Shown one piece after another: positions 1-9,520 of a stretch of 64,000 nt of DNA (the stretch's first letter is position 1; every line of letters starts with the position of its first letter). The position numbers and the translations under genes are program-made. Under the pieces are notes generated by a model. It did no database searches and was not told where the DNA came from. It saw nothing but the letters and a program-made list of their open reading frames with translations. The stretch is taken from the NCBI RefSeq assembly GCF_004799685.1, contig NZ_CP031312.1, positions 310,001 to 374,000 on the forward strand. The letters are read 5' to 3'. This stretch comes from Halobellus limi. GTDB lineage: Archaea; Halobacteriota; Halobacteria; Halobacteriales; Haloferacaceae.

Positions 1-158
1 GAGTTGTCGCCGTCGTCCGCGATCCGGTCGCTTCTCGGTCCCGAGTCGGCTCCCTCGTCTCCCGCCCGGCCGCCCGTCGTTCCCGAATCACCCCACTGCG
101 ACGGATCGCCTCCGGACGGAGCGGCGGACCGATCGTCGTCGCTCGGATCGGGATCCAT
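1..158 (-). CDS. Partial acidic N-terminus of an unidentified protein
   Basis: An open frame on the minus strand starts at ATG 156-158 and runs off the left edge. The visible ~52 residues are rich in Asp, Ser, Gly and Pro, beginning MDPDPSDDDRS, which is the disordered acidic N-terminus usual in haloarchaeal proteins. An AT-rich box on the minus strand lies at 192-198, about 37 bp before the ATG, so transcription can start just upstream. No domain is visible, so no function is assigned. It lies 84 bp downstream of the HTH gene on the same strand. Confidence 0.45.
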   Translation of the reverse strand, partial: MDPDPSDDDRSAAPSGGDPSQWGDSGTTGGRAGDEGADSGPRSDRIADDGDN

Positions 159-242
159 CGGTGTGTCGATCGGTACTCCGACCCAACCGATGATAAATGC
201 CGTGGCTGCCGGCCGAGTGCGGGACGCCGCGGTGCGTCGGGA

Positions 243-866
243 CTAGCCGCCGAGGAAGTGCCAGATGTGGCCGCGCTCTTTCGGGGGGTTGACGCCGGGG
301 AGCTGCTTCAGCGCGGGCTGGATCGCGTTCCACCACCCCTCCGCGGACTCGAACCCCGCCGGATACTCGTGGTAGACGTCCCGCAGGAAGTCGGCCTTCT
401 TCGCCTCCGGATGTTCCGAGAGGTACTCGTAGGCCGCCGACAGCGCCTCCCGGCGCGCGTCGAGCATCGGACCGCTCCCCGGGAGGTCGGCGTCGGCGAT
501 CGCGTCGGAGACGGCCGGGCGCCCCTCGACGGTTGCGCCGTCGCTCCCCGCGTCGGGACCGGCGGACGCCGTGTCGCCGTCGGCGGGCGATTCCGGCGGC
601 GACGGGTCGGTCGGCATCGGGATCCACCAGACCCGCGAGCGCGCCCCGACCTTCCGGGTTTCGAGGTCGCCCCGCTCTTCGAGTTCGTTGAGTTTGTTGT
701 GGGCGGTCCGCCTGGAGCAGTCGAGCGCCTCCATCACGTCCGAGGCCGTCAGCGGCCTCGCGCGGTCCTCGCGCGCCTCGAAGACCGCCAGGACGCGCTC
801 CAGCGGAATCCGGTCGACGTACTGCCCGTGTTCGTTTCTGGTGCGCGCGCGGGCGTCGTCGGTCAC
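243..866 (-). CDS. Winged-helix transcriptional regulator, haloarchaeal type
   Basis: A 207-residue protein. Residues ~20-80 form a winged helix-turn-helix (LTASDVMEALDCSRRTAHNKL, then ERGDLETRKV and a wing ending RVWW). A Pro/Asp/Gly-rich linker spans ~85-125. A C-terminal Trp-rich region (~130-207, ending GHIWHFLGG) is not a family I can name. The start is GTG 864-866; a promoter box at 889-897 (ggcttatgc on the minus strand) lies about 27 bp upstream, which fits a leaderless mRNA. The gene is divergent from lctP and is a candidate regulator of lactate use, but that link rests on position only. Confidence 0.8.
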   Translation of the reverse strand: MTDDARARTRNEHGQYVDRIPLERVLAVFEAREDRARPLTASDVMEALDCSRRTAHNKLNELEERGDLETRKVGARSRVWWIPMPTDPSPPESPADGDTASAGPDAGSDGATVEGRPAVSDAIADADLPGSGPMLDARREALSAAYEYLSEHPEAKKADFLRDVYHEYPAGFESAEGWWNAIQPALKQLPGVNPPKERGHIWHFLGG

Positions 867-1231
867 GATTCGACCTCTTCACACGAGAGCATAAGCCTTT
901 GCACTCGTGAGAGGTGCCACGACACACGTGCGCACACCCTGTTCACACGTGTATATTGGACTTCCGATCCGACCCTTTCGGAGTGGATTCCGGACATTCG
1001 ACGAAGCGAAAAGATCCCATCTGAAACGGCGTTTAATGGCGTTTGAGGCCCAGATTCAATGGGTACTTCACACGACTGAAGTGGCTGGCGTCTCACGCCG
1101 TCCGCGTCGGTGGCAACCCCGATAAACGATAGCTATATATAACAATAGTTGGGTCGGATAGGCCACGATGCACGGAAACAGGAACGATCCTGGAACGAAA
1201 TCGACTGGCATAGATCACGGGGTTGAGCGAC
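867..1231. promoter_or_regulatory. Divergent intergenic region between HTH regulator and lctP
   Basis: It holds the minus-strand box for the HTH gene (889-897) and a strong plus-strand box, TATATATAA, at 1134-1142. Imperfect inverted motifs (ctcttcacacgagag and cactcgtgagagg, 874-914) surround the HTH promoter and could be operator half-sites. A short direct repeat (ggcgtttaatggcgttt) lies near 1030-1045. The only open frame I credit is the leader ORF starting at 1168. Confidence 0.5.
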
Positions 1232-1239
1232 ATGGCTAG
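1168..1239 (+). promoter_or_regulatory. Leader mini-ORF overlapping the lctP start
   Basis: ATG 1168-1170 sits about 30 bp after the centre of the TATATATAA box (1134-1142), where a leaderless transcript should begin. The 23-codon frame (MHGNRNDPGTK...) ends at TAG 1237-1239, eight bases past the first base of the lctP ATG at 1232. A ribosome entering at the 5' end would terminate on top of the lctP start. The peptide has no recognisable domain. This is one of about a dozen such leaders in the window. Confidence 0.4.
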
Positions 1240-3001
1240 CGCGGTCGACGTACTGGTCGCGCTGCTCCCGCTCTTGACCATCGCGGTCCTCATGGTGGGC
1301 TTCTACTGGCCCGCGACGCGGACGATGCCGGTGGCCTGGGTGGTCGCGATCGCCGCCGGCGTCGTCGGCTGGGGAATGAACGCGACGTGGATCGCCGCCG
1401 CGACGATAAACGGCTTCATCACCGCGGCCAACATCCTCTACATCGTCTTCGGCGCGATCCTGTTGCTGTACACGCTCAAGCAGACGGGCGCGTTCGACGC
1501 GATCAACGCGGGCTTCGCCTCCGTCAGCGAGGACCGCCGCGTGCAGGTGGTGCTTCTCGTCTTCCTGATGGGGTCGTTCATCGAGGCCGCCGCCGGGTTC
1601 GGAACGCCCGCGGCCATCGTCGGCCCGCTGCTCGTGGGACTCGGCTTCCCGCCGCTGGCGGCGGTCGTCGTCGCGCTCACGGGCAACCTGATGGCGATCA
1701 CGTTCGGCGCGGTCGGCACGCCGCTCATCATCGGGATGATCGACATCTTCGAGAGCGTCGAGACGATCACGACCGACGTCGTCGCCGGCGGGACGTACCC
1801 GGACATCGCGACCTGGGTGGCGGACATCGCGCTGTGGGCCGCGAGCTACCACGTGATCGTGGGTATCGCGCTCCCGTTCATCGGCGTCGCGATGATGACT
1901 CGCTTCTTCGGCGAGGAGCGGTCGATCCGCCCGGCGCTGGAAGTGCTGCCCCTCACGCTCTTTGCGTGGGCGTCGTTCTCGGTGCCGTACTTCCTGACCG
2001 CGTACTTCCTCGGGCCGGAGTTCCCCGGCCTGCTCGGGTCGATGGTCGGTCTGCTCGTCACCGTCAGCGCGCTCAAGGCCGGCTTCTTCCACCCCGACGA
2101 GGAGTGGGACTTCGCACCGCAGGAGGCGTGGCCGGACCACTGGATCGGCGAGATCCAGCCCGGCGAGTCGACGAGCGACGACGTCGCTGTCGCCGCCGAC
2201 GGCGGGTCGGTGCAGTCCAGCGTCCCCACGGGCGGTATGGCGCTCTGGAAGGCCTGGACGCCCTACGCCCTCGTGGCGCTCCTGCTCGTGGTTACACGCG
2301 TCGTCGACCCCGTCCAGTCGTTCGTCACGATGGACGTGTTCACGCTGGCCTGGAGCGACCTCGCGGCCCTGCCGTTCGTCCGGGAGACCATCCTCGGGAC
2401 GGGACTCACGAACGACTTCGCGCTGCTGTACCTGCCGGGCGCGGTGTTCGTCGCCGTCCACCTCGTGACGATCCCGCTGCACGGGATGGACGGGACGGAG
2501 ATCAAGGCCGCGTGGGCCGAGACGATCGAGAAGGTCGCGCCGGCGGTCGTCGCGCTGCTCTTCGCGGTCGCGACGGTCCAGATCATGCTCCAGTCGGGAT
2601 CGGCGACCGGCACCGACAGCATGCTCATCGTCCTCTCGGAGGGGATGGCCGGCGTCGCCGGCGGCGCCTACCCGTTCTTCGCCGCGTTCGTCGGCGCGTT
2701 CGGCGCGTTCCTCGCCGGCTCGAACACGGTCTCGGACATCCTGTTCGGGACCTTCCAGTACGGCGTCGCAGACCAGATCGGCACCTCCCGCACCCTGATG
2801 CTCGGGGCGCAGGCGGTCGGCGGGGCCATCGGCAACCTCATCGCCGTCCACAACGTCGTCGCCGCGCTCGCGGTCGTCGGCCTCGTCGGCGAGGAGGGCC
2901 GGGTCATCCGCCTGGAACTGATCCCGCTTCTCTACTACGGGACGGCGACCGGGCTGCTGACGCTGCTGTTCAGCTACGTGCTGTTCCCGGGCGTCTTCTG
3001 A
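1232..3001 (+). CDS. lctP: L-lactate permease family transporter
   Basis: A 589-residue polytopic membrane protein of the lactate permease (LctP/LldP) family, expected to import lactate or glycolate with H+ or Na+. Long hydrophobic helices run end to end, with the family's conserved GSFIEAAAGFGTPAAIVGPLL stretch near residue 110 and a matching GSNTVSDILFGTFQYG segment near 495. A polar loop at ~300-340 separates the two halves. ATG 1232 is preferred over an in-frame TTG at 1223 because of codon type and the leader ORF ending there. It precedes the dehydrogenase by 100 bp on the same strand, forming a lactate import and oxidation pair. Confidence 0.9.
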   Translation: MASAVDVLVALLPLLTIAVLMVGFYWPATRTMPVAWVVAIAAGVVGWGMNATWIAAATINGFITAANILYIVFGAILLLYTLKQTGAFDAINAGFASVSEDRRVQVVLLVFLMGSFIEAAAGFGTPAAIVGPLLVGLGFPPLAAVVVALTGNLMAITFGAVGTPLIIGMIDIFESVETITTDVVAGGTYPDIATWVADIALWAASYHVIVGIALPFIGVAMMTRFFGEERSIRPALEVLPLTLFAWASFSVPYFLTAYFLGPEFPGLLGSMVGLLVTVSALKAGFFHPDEEWDFAPQEAWPDHWIGEIQPGESTSDDVAVAADGGSVQSSVPTGGMALWKAWTPYALVALLLVVTRVVDPVQSFVTMDVFTLAWSDLAALPFVRETILGTGLTNDFALLYLPGAVFVAVHLVTIPLHGMDGTEIKAAWAETIEKVAPAVVALLFAVATVQIMLQSGSATGTDSMLIVLSEGMAGVAGGAYPFFAAFVGAFGAFLAGSNTVSDILFGTFQYGVADQIGTSRTLMLGAQAVGGAIGNLIAVHNVVAALAVVGLVGEEGRVIRLELIPLLYYGTATGLLTLLFSYVLFPGVF

Positions 3002-3101
3002 TCCAGGCGGCGTCCAGTCGTATTGCCTCACGACCGACCGCTTCCGATTTCGAGGATGACCGCGACCGACGCGGTTCCCACCCCAACGAGAGACTCACAA
3101 C

Positions 3102-6100
3102 ATGGCTTCGAACTCCCGCGAACACGCTACTGATCCCGCTACGGCGGGAAACTACGACTACGTCGGCGACGACGTCGAGCGTCCGGACCTAGTCTCGGAC
3201 CTCGAATCCGTCGTCGAGGGCGACGTCCGGTTCGACACGTACTCCAGACAGCTCTACGCCACCGACGCCTCCGCGTACGAACGGACGCCGATCGGCGTCG
3301 TGATGCCGACGTCGACCGCCGACGTCGCGAACGCGATGGAGTACTGCGCCGCCGAGGGGATTCCGGTGCTCCCCCGCGGCGGCGGCACCAGTCTGGCCGG
3401 ACAGACGGTGAACGAGGCCGTCGTCCTCGACCTGATGCCGGAGATGGGCTCGCTGGTCGAGGTCAATCCCGACGCCGGGACGGCGACGGCGCAGGCCGGC
3501 ATCCGACTCGGCGACCTGAACGCGGCGCTGGAACCGCACGACCTGAAGTTCGCGCCCGATCCGGCGTGGGGCGACAAATCGGCGCTCGGCGGCGCGATCG
3601 GCAACAACTCGACGGGCGCCCACTCGCTCCGCTACGGCAAGACGGACTACTACCTCGAATCCGCGGAGGTGGTCCTCGCCGACGGAAGCGTCACCACGTT
3701 CGGGGAGATCTCCGTCGACACCCTCCGCGAGGAGGGCGACCCCGACGGGACGCTCGAAGAGCGGATCTACGCCGCCGTCTATCGCATCCTCGACGAGGAG
3801 GCCGACGAGATCACAGAGCGGTATCCCGACCTGAAGCGCAACGTCTCGGGGTACAACCTCGATATGCTCGTCGACGAGATGCGCGGCGAGCGCCGCCTGC
3901 CGGACGACTCCGGCGTCGACCCCGACAGCGAACCGGGGACGGTCAACCTCGCGCGGCTCCTCGCCGGCTCGGAGGGAACGCTCGGGATCGTCACCGAGGC
4001 GACGGTGTCGCTCGAGCCGATTCCGAACACGGCCTCCGTCGCGCTCCTGACGTACGATGACGTCCTCGACGCGATGGAGGACGTCGCGCCGATCCTCGAA
4101 CACGACCCCGCGGCCGTGGAGGTGATGGACGACGTGCTCTTGGACCTCGCCCGCGACACGGCGGAGTTCGCCGACGTCGTCGGGGCGCTCCCCGACGGGA
4201 CGGACTCGGTGCTGCTCGTGGAGTTCTACGCCGAGGACGACGATCACGGCCGCCGGCAGGTGGCCGATCTCGTCGCCGATAGGGTCCCGGACGCGTCGGC
4301 GGGTACCGATCCGAGCGAGGGCGCGGTGACGACCGAAGAGCCGCGAACCGCGGTCGACGCGATGGCGGCCCACGACGCCGAGACGCGCGCGAAGTTCTGG
4401 AAGATGCGGAAGTCGGGGCTCCCGATCCTGCTGTCGCGGACCACGGACGAGAAGCACATCGCCTACATCGAGGACACCGCGATCCCGGCGGCGAACCTCC
4501 CGGCGTACGTGGCGGACTTCCAGGAGATCCTCGACGACCACGACACCTTCGCCTCCTACTACGCCCACGCCGGCCCCGGCGTCCTCCACATCCGTCCGCT
4601 CGTCAACACGAAGACGGTCGAGGGCGTCGAGACGTTCGAGGCCATCGCCGACGCGGTGACGGACCTCGTCGTGAAGTACGGCGGGTCGGTCTCGGGCGAG
4701 CACGGCGACGGTCGGGCGCGAACCCAGTGGAACCGGAAGCTCTACGGCGACGAACTCTGGTCCGCGTTCCGCGATCTCAAGACCGCGTTCGATCCCGACT
4801 GGCTGCTCAATCCCGGCAACGTCTGCGGCTACGCCCCCGACGAGGTGCGGTCCGACGACGCGGCCGCGACGTCGGCCCACGAGATGACCGCAGACCTGCG
4901 GTTCTCTCCGGACTACGAGTTCGACGCCGGCTTCGACCCGGCGATGGAGTGGGACAACGAGAACGGGTTCCGGGGGATGGCGGAACTCTGTCACGGCTGT
5001 GCGGGCTGTCGCGGCCCGCAGGAGACGACCGGCGGCGTGATGTGTCCGACCTACCGGGCCGCCGAGGAGGAGATCCAGTCGACGCGGGGCCGGGCGAACA
5101 TGCTCAGACAGGCGATGAGCGGCGGCCTCCCCGAGGGCGAACAGTTCGAAGACGAGTTCGTCGAGGAGGTGCTGGACCTCTGTATCGGCTGTAAGGGCTG
5201 TCTGAAGGACTGCCCCAGCGGCGTCGATATGGCGAAGCTGAAGGCCGAGGTGACCCACGAGTACCACCAGCGGAACGGATCGAGCCTCCGCGACAAGGTC
5301 TTCGCCAACGTGGGGACCCTCTCGAAGCTCGGGAGCGCGTTCGCGCCGCTCTCGAACCTCCTCCCGGAACTCCCCGGTGCCCGCCTCGCGATGGAGAAGA
5401 CGCTCGGCATCGCCAGGCAACGCGAGTTGCCGCAGTTCCACCGCACCTCCCTGGAGGACTGGTTCGATTCGCGCGGAACGGCTGCCGTGAGCGAGTCCGA
5501 AGCCGACTCGAAGGTCTACCTCTTCCCCGACACGTACACGAACTACAACCACCCGGAGGCCGGCAAGGCCGCGGTCCGGGCGCTGGAGGCGGCGAACGTC
5601 CACGTCGCGGTTCCCGACGGCGTCACCGGCTCCGGCCGGCCGCCGCACTCGAAGGGGTTCGTCGACCTGGCTCGCGACAAGGCGCGGCGGAACGTCGACG
5701 CGCTGGCTCCGCTCGTCGACGGCGAGTGGGACGTCGTCGTCGTCGAGCCGTCCGACGCCGTGATGCTCCAGCACGACTACCTGGACCTGCTGTCGGGGGC
5801 GGACGCCGAGCGGCTGGCCGACAACACCTACGGCGTGATGGAGTACTTCGACACGTTCCGCCTGCTGGAACGCGACGGCGTGGCCGCTGCCGCTCCGTCG
5901 CGGTCGCTGGCCTACCACGGACACTGTCACCAGAAGTCGACGAAGAAGGACCACCACGCGGTCGGCGTCCTGCGCCGGGCGGGCTACGAGGTCGACGCGC
6001 TCGATTCGAGCTGCTGCGGGATGGCCGGCTCCTTCGGCTACGAGGCCGAACACTACTCGATGTCGCAGGCGGTCGCGAGCACCCTCTTCGAGCAGATCGA

Positions 6101-6221
6101 CGCCTCCGCGGGCGAGACCGTCGTCGCGCCCGGCGCGTCCTGCCGGTCACAGCTCGGCGACCGCGAGGGGGAAGAAGAGCCGCCGCACCCGGTCGAGGCG
6201 CTCGCGGACGCTATCGTCTGA
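3102..6221 (+). CDS. FAD-linked oxidase fused to Fe-S/CCG domains, probable D-lactate dehydrogenase
   Basis: A 1039-residue fusion of the GlcD-type FAD oxidase and a GlpC/GlcF-type electron-transfer module. The FAD-binding PCMH domain spans ~45-300 (PRGGGTSLAGQ at 91-101) and the FAD-oxidase C-terminal domain ~300-585. Two cysteine clusters for 4Fe-4S centres follow, CHGCAGCRG near 630 and CIGCKGCLKDCP near 694. CCG-domain motifs lie near 940-975 (HGHCHQKS and SSCCGMAGSFGYE). This layout is that of long-form D-lactate or 2-hydroxyacid dehydrogenases that pass electrons to the membrane pool. The adjacent lctP favours lactate, though glycolate is possible. The long open frame on the opposite strand here is a shadow. 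Confidence 0.9.
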   Translation: MASNSREHATDPATAGNYDYVGDDVERPDLVSDLESVVEGDVRFDTYSRQLYATDASAYERTPIGVVMPTSTADVANAMEYCAAEGIPVLPRGGGTSLAGQTVNEAVVLDLMPEMGSLVEVNPDAGTATAQAGIRLGDLNAALEPHDLKFAPDPAWGDKSALGGAIGNNSTGAHSLRYGKTDYYLESAEVVLADGSVTTFGEISVDTLREEGDPDGTLEERIYAAVYRILDEEADEITERYPDLKRNVSGYNLDMLVDEMRGERRLPDDSGVDPDSEPGTVNLARLLAGSEGTLGIVTEATVSLEPIPNTASVALLTYDDVLDAMEDVAPILEHDPAAVEVMDDVLLDLARDTAEFADVVGALPDGTDSVLLVEFYAEDDDHGRRQVADLVADRVPDASAGTDPSEGAVTTEEPRTAVDAMAAHDAETRAKFWKMRKSGLPILLSRTTDEKHIAYIEDTAIPAANLPAYVADFQEILDDHDTFASYYAHAGPGVLHIRPLVNTKTVEGVETFEAIADAVTDLVVKYGGSVSGEHGDGRARTQWNRKLYGDELWSAFRDLKTAFDPDWLLNPGNVCGYAPDEVRSDDAAATSAHEMTADLRFSPDYEFDAGFDPAMEWDNENGFRGMAELCHGCAGCRGPQETTGGVMCPTYRAAEEEIQSTRGRANMLRQAMSGGLPEGEQFEDEFVEEVLDLCIGCKGCLKDCPSGVDMAKLKAEVTHEYHQRNGSSLRDKVFANVGTLSKLGSAFAPLSNLLPELPGARLAMEKTLGIARQRELPQFHRTSLEDWFDSRGTAAVSESEADSKVYLFPDTYTNYNHPEAGKAAVRALEAANVHVAVPDGVTGSGRPPHSKGFVDLARDKARRNVDALAPLVDGEWDVVVVEPSDAVMLQHDYLDLLSGADAERLADNTYGVMEYFDTFRLLERDGVAAAAPSRSLAYHGHCHQKSTKKDHHAVGVLRRAGYEVDALDSSCCGMAGSFGYEAEHYSMSQAVASTLFEQIDASAGETVVAPGASCRSQLGDREGEEEPPHPVEALADAIV

Positions 6222-6274
6222 CCCGCGGCAGGGCGTCGGCGTCTCGCGTTCTCGCCCGTTCGATTCGACGCCGG

Positions 6275-7513
6275 TCAGCCGGCCACCGGTTCCGGCGCGC
6301 GCCACGCGAGCGCGATGCCCCCGAGGGCGAGCGCACCGAAGAGGAGGAACGCGACGTCGAAGCCCGCGGCGTCGACGACCGCCCCGCCGGCGATCGGCGA
6401 GAGGAACGCCCCCGCGAGGCCGACGCTCGTCTGGAACGCCACCGCCGTGGCGGCGACGTGGGACTCGACCACCTCTCTGACGTAGGTGAACGAGAGGCCG
6501 AGCGTGAGCTGGATCGCGAAGCCCGAGAGGAGCAACACCGCGACGAGAAGCGGGATCGATCCGAGCCGGGTGAACACGAGCATCAGGGGCGCCGCGATCA
6601 GGAAGGATCCGAGAAGGACCGGCCGTCGCCGACCGTCGAAGACGCGGTCGGAGAGGAGCCCGCTGCTGATCCTGGAGACGAGGCCGACGGCGGGGAACAC
6701 CGACACCAAGAGGCCGCTCGCCGCCAGCGAGAGCCCGATCTCCCCGGTCAGGTACGACGACCCCCAGCTGTTGATGAACAGATACAGCGCGTAGCTGAGA
6801 AAGCCGAGCGCTCCGGCGAGCCAGACGGTCCGGTTGCGGAGGACGGTCCCGAACTCGGCCAGCGAGGGCGCGTCGCCGCGAGCCCCGCCCAGCCCGCGAC
6901 TCGCGGGCAGAAAGACGAGGAGTCCGAGGAGCGGGACGCCGGTGAACGCCAGGAATATCGCCGGCCACCCGAACCGCGCGGCGACGAGCGGTCCCGTCCC
7001 CTGTCCGATGGCGAATCCGACCGGCCCGCTGGCGGTGAAGATCCCCACGGCCGTCGCCCGGCTGCCGGCGCTCACGGCGCGGCTGACGATGTCGATGCCG
7101 GCGTTCCAGACGACGACGTAGGCGACGCCGCCGACCGCGCGAGAGGTGATCACAGACCAGTAGCTCCCGCTCCGTCCCGCGATCCACCCCCAGACGCCGG
7201 CGACGAACAGCGCGAGCACGGCGAGGGTCATCATCCGTCGGGTGTCGGTCCGGTCGAGGACCGCCCCGGCGGGGAGGCTCGTCACGACTGCGGTGCCGAA
7301 CATGACTCCGACGAGGAGGCCCGCCGCCGACGACCCGACGCCCAGGGAGTCGCGGATCAGCGGCGTCACGCTCGCCGGCACGATCTCGTAGGCCGCCAGT
7401 CCGGTCGATATCAGCGTCGCTCCCGCGACGAGACCGACGGTCCGCCAGTCGCGGCCACTCGTCTCCCCCGTCGGGGTACCGCCCGACCGATCGCCCCCGC
7501 GTCGTCCGTTCAT
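6275..7513 (-). CDS. MFS transporter
   Basis: A 412-residue major facilitator superfamily protein with about 12 membrane helices. After a polar N-terminus (~1-24) the first helices contain the MFS loop 2-3 signature (GAVLDRTDTRRMM). A longer cytoplasmic loop near 195-215 separates the two six-helix bundles. The substrate cannot be told from sequence. The gene is convergent with the dehydrogenase (53 bp between stops). A box near 7540-7546 on the minus strand would give a nearly leaderless mRNA starting at ATG 7511-7513. Confidence 0.85.
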   Translation of the reverse strand: MNGRRGGDRSGGTPTGETSGRDWRTVGLVAGATLISTGLAAYEIVPASVTPLIRDSLGVGSSAAGLLVGVMFGTAVVTSLPAGAVLDRTDTRRMMTLAVLALFVAGVWGWIAGRSGSYWSVITSRAVGGVAYVVVWNAGIDIVSRAVSAGSRATAVGIFTASGPVGFAIGQGTGPLVAARFGWPAIFLAFTGVPLLGLLVFLPASRGLGGARGDAPSLAEFGTVLRNRTVWLAGALGFLSYALYLFINSWGSSYLTGEIGLSLAASGLLVSVFPAVGLVSRISSGLLSDRVFDGRRRPVLLGSFLIAAPLMLVFTRLGSIPLLVAVLLLSGFAIQLTLGLSFTYVREVVESHVAATAVAFQTSVGLAGAFLSPIAGGAVVDAAGFDVAFLLFGALALGGIALAWRAPEPVAG

Positions 7514-7634
7514 CAGTACGGAGACGTGTCGGCTCCGGGATTAGAAGGCAGCGATCCGCGGCTTTCGTGAGGCCTTCGGCGCCAGCACGCCCAGCGAGCG
7601 CCCCGCTTTCTCTCTCCGGATCGACCGGGCTGCG

Positions 7635-7964
7635 TTACTCGTCGTCGGCTTCGAGTTCGTACGTCCAGGCCTGGTAGCCGCCGGCCATACTCTTCACGTT
7701 CGTCTCCTCGCCGACGCCCTCGTAACTCCCGATGAGCCGGGCGGCCTGTATCGACGACTGGCCGATCGGACAGGCGACGACGACCTCCTCGGCCCACTCG
7801 ATGTCGTCGACGCGGCTCGGCAGTTCGTGCATCGGGACGTTCTCCGCCCCCGGAACGTGTCCGGAGGCGAACTCCGCCGGCGAGCGGATGTCGATCACCT
7901 GTACGGGCTCGTCGCCGTCGAGCTTCCGTTTGAGTTCCTCGGGGCTGATCTCGTCGACAGTCAT
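7635..7964 (-). CDS. Rhodanese-like domain protein
   Basis: A single-domain rhodanese of 109 residues. The conserved [17 protein letters not shown] segment at ~24-40 and the active-site loop ACPIGQSS with its cysteine near residue 64 indicate an active sulfurtransferase or persulfide carrier. No signal or membrane segment is present, so it is cytoplasmic. A GGAGGG run directly before the ATG resembles a Shine-Dalgarno sequence, unusual among its leaderless neighbours. It is divergent from folA. Confidence 0.9.
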   Translation of the reverse strand: MTVDEISPEELKRKLDGDEPVQVIDIRSPAEFASGHVPGAENVPMHELPSRVDDIEWAEEVVVACPIGQSSIQAARLIGSYEGVGEETNVKSMAGGYQAWTYELEADDE

Positions 7965-8077
7965 CCCTCCAGCGTACTGGCTCCCCGCACAAACTGATTT
8001 CGGACCGCTCGGCGGTTTCGCGTGACTCGGGCCACTCGGCGGTCCCGTTTTGTATCTCCCGCGCGTATCCGGCCGCT

Positions 8078-8563
8078 ATGGAACTCGTTTCAGTCGCCGC
8101 CGTCGCCGAGAACGGCGTCATCGGCCGCGACGGCGAACTCCCCTGGGAGAGCATCCCGGCCGACAAGCGACAGTACCGACGGCGGGTCGCGAACGCGCCC
8201 GTCGTCCTCGGGCGACGGACCTTCGACTCGATGCGGGACGACCTCCCCGGCAGTCACCAGATCGTGTTGAGCCGGAGCGAACGCGAGTACGGGGTCGACA
8301 CCGCGTTTCACGCGGGCGACGTCTCGGAGGTCGTCGCCGTCGCGGAGTCGCTCGGCGCCGAGGTCGCCTACGTTCTCGGCGGCGCGACGATCTACGAACT
8401 GTTTCAGCCGCACGTCGACCGGATGGTGCTGAGTCGCGTCCCCGGCGAGTACGAGGGCGACGTCCGGTATCCCGCCTGGGAGGAGTCGGAGTGGCGGCTG
8501 GAATCGTCCGCGGAGTGGGAGGGCTTCACGCTGGAGGAGTGGATTCGACGCTCGGCGGGCTGA
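8078..8563 (+). CDS. folA: Dihydrofolate reductase
   Basis: A 161-residue DHFR that reduces dihydrofolate to tetrahydrofolate with NADPH. The N-terminal strand and Met20-type loop ([18 protein letters not shown]), the [10 protein letters not shown] helix near residue 44 and the [11 protein letters not shown] nucleotide-binding segment near 102 are all present. Length is normal. A promoter box (gttttgtatc, 8047-8056) lies about 26 bp before the ATG, implying a leaderless mRNA. It stands alone on the plus strand. Confidence 0.95.
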   Translation: MELVSVAAVAENGVIGRDGELPWESIPADKRQYRRRVANAPVVLGRRTFDSMRDDLPGSHQIVLSRSEREYGVDTAFHAGDVSEVVAVAESLGAEVAYVLGGATIYELFQPHVDRMVLSRVPGEYEGDVRYPAWEESEWRLESSAEWEGFTLEEWIRRSAG

Positions 8564-8830
8564 TACCGATCACTCCCGCCTCTCGGGACGGCGGGTCGCG
8601 ATGGCGAACAGTCGGCACACAGTCGACGACGGACCGGTCGGAACCGCCGCCTCCTCCCACGTCGACGTGCCGAACGACCGCGACCCGACGTGGGGCCTCG
8701 CTCAAGTCATACGCCCCCTGGCCCCGTCCTGGTATATGAACTGTCGCCCCCGCAAGCCGAACGCGGCAGTCGGCATCGCCGGTGTCCCACGCGCGTCAGC
8801 TACATAGGATTCCACGCCCAAGGAACACCG

Positions 8831-9367
8831 ATGACGACCGAAACGGCCACGTTCGGCGGCGGGTGCTTCTGGTGTACCGAGGCGGCGATGAAGGAACTGG
8901 CCGGCGTCGAGTCGGTGACGTCGGGCTACGCTGGCGGCGACACCGACGACCCGACCTACCGGGAGGTCTGTGCCGGCACGACCGGACACGCGGAGGTCGT
9001 ACAGGTGGCGTACGATCCGGACGTGATCGACTACGCCGACCTCCTGGAGGTGTTCTTCGCCACGCACGACCCGACCCAGCTGAACCGACAGGGCCCCGAC
9101 GTCGGCACGCAGTACCGCTCGATCGTGCTGTATCACGACGACGACCAGCGGCGGCAGGTCGAGGCGTACGTCGACGCGCTCGACGGCGAGTACGACGACG
9201 AGGTCGTCACCGAGATCGCGGAACTGGAACGCTTCTGGCCGGCCGAAGAGCACCACCAAGACTACTTCGAGAAGAACCCCTCAGACGCCTACTGTCGGAT
9301 GCACGCCCGGCCGAAGGTCGAGAAGGTCCGCGAGAAGTTCGCCGAGCGCGTCCGCGCGGACGCCTGA
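8831..9367 (+). CDS. msrA: Peptide methionine sulfoxide reductase MsrA
   Basis: A 178-residue MsrA that repairs oxidised methionine (S-epimer). The catalytic GCFWC motif lies at residues ~10-14, followed by GYAGG and the conserved YDPDVIDYADLLEVFF and HDPTQLNRQGPDVGTQYRS segments. ATG 8831 is chosen because everything upstream in frame is unlike coding sequence. A box at 8800-8809 (ctacatagga) lies 27 bp before it. No MsrB is adjacent. Confidence 0.95.
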   Translation: MTTETATFGGGCFWCTEAAMKELAGVESVTSGYAGGDTDDPTYREVCAGTTGHAEVVQVAYDPDVIDYADLLEVFFATHDPTQLNRQGPDVGTQYRSIVLYHDDDQRRQVEAYVDALDGEYDDEVVTEIAELERFWPAEEHHQDYFEKNPSDAYCRMHARPKVEKVREKFAERVRADA

Positions 9368-9520
9368 TCTCTCTCTCGGTGCGGTTCCGGAACCTGTCGG
9401 GCCGAGGCGTCGCTCTCCCGTAGAGAGTATCGTAGCAACCCATCGGTTCGGTTCGATCCGAATCGAATACCGCGGCCGGCCGAGGGTCTGTGGACCGCCG
9501 GTCGGCTGCGACACTCCCTC

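Noticed and set aside
1133-3031. Very long open frame (632 codons) opposite lctP, and similar long frames opposite the dehydrogenase (3189-6053), the ABC permease (18426-20288) and others
   Set aside because: They are Arg/Asp/His-rich, carry no domain, and mirror real genes. Long antisense frames are expected in a GC-rich genome.
3056-3133. Leader-like ORF across the start of the lactate dehydrogenase
   Set aside because: It overlaps the main ORF by more than 30 bases and has no promoter box at the right distance, unlike the accepted leaders.
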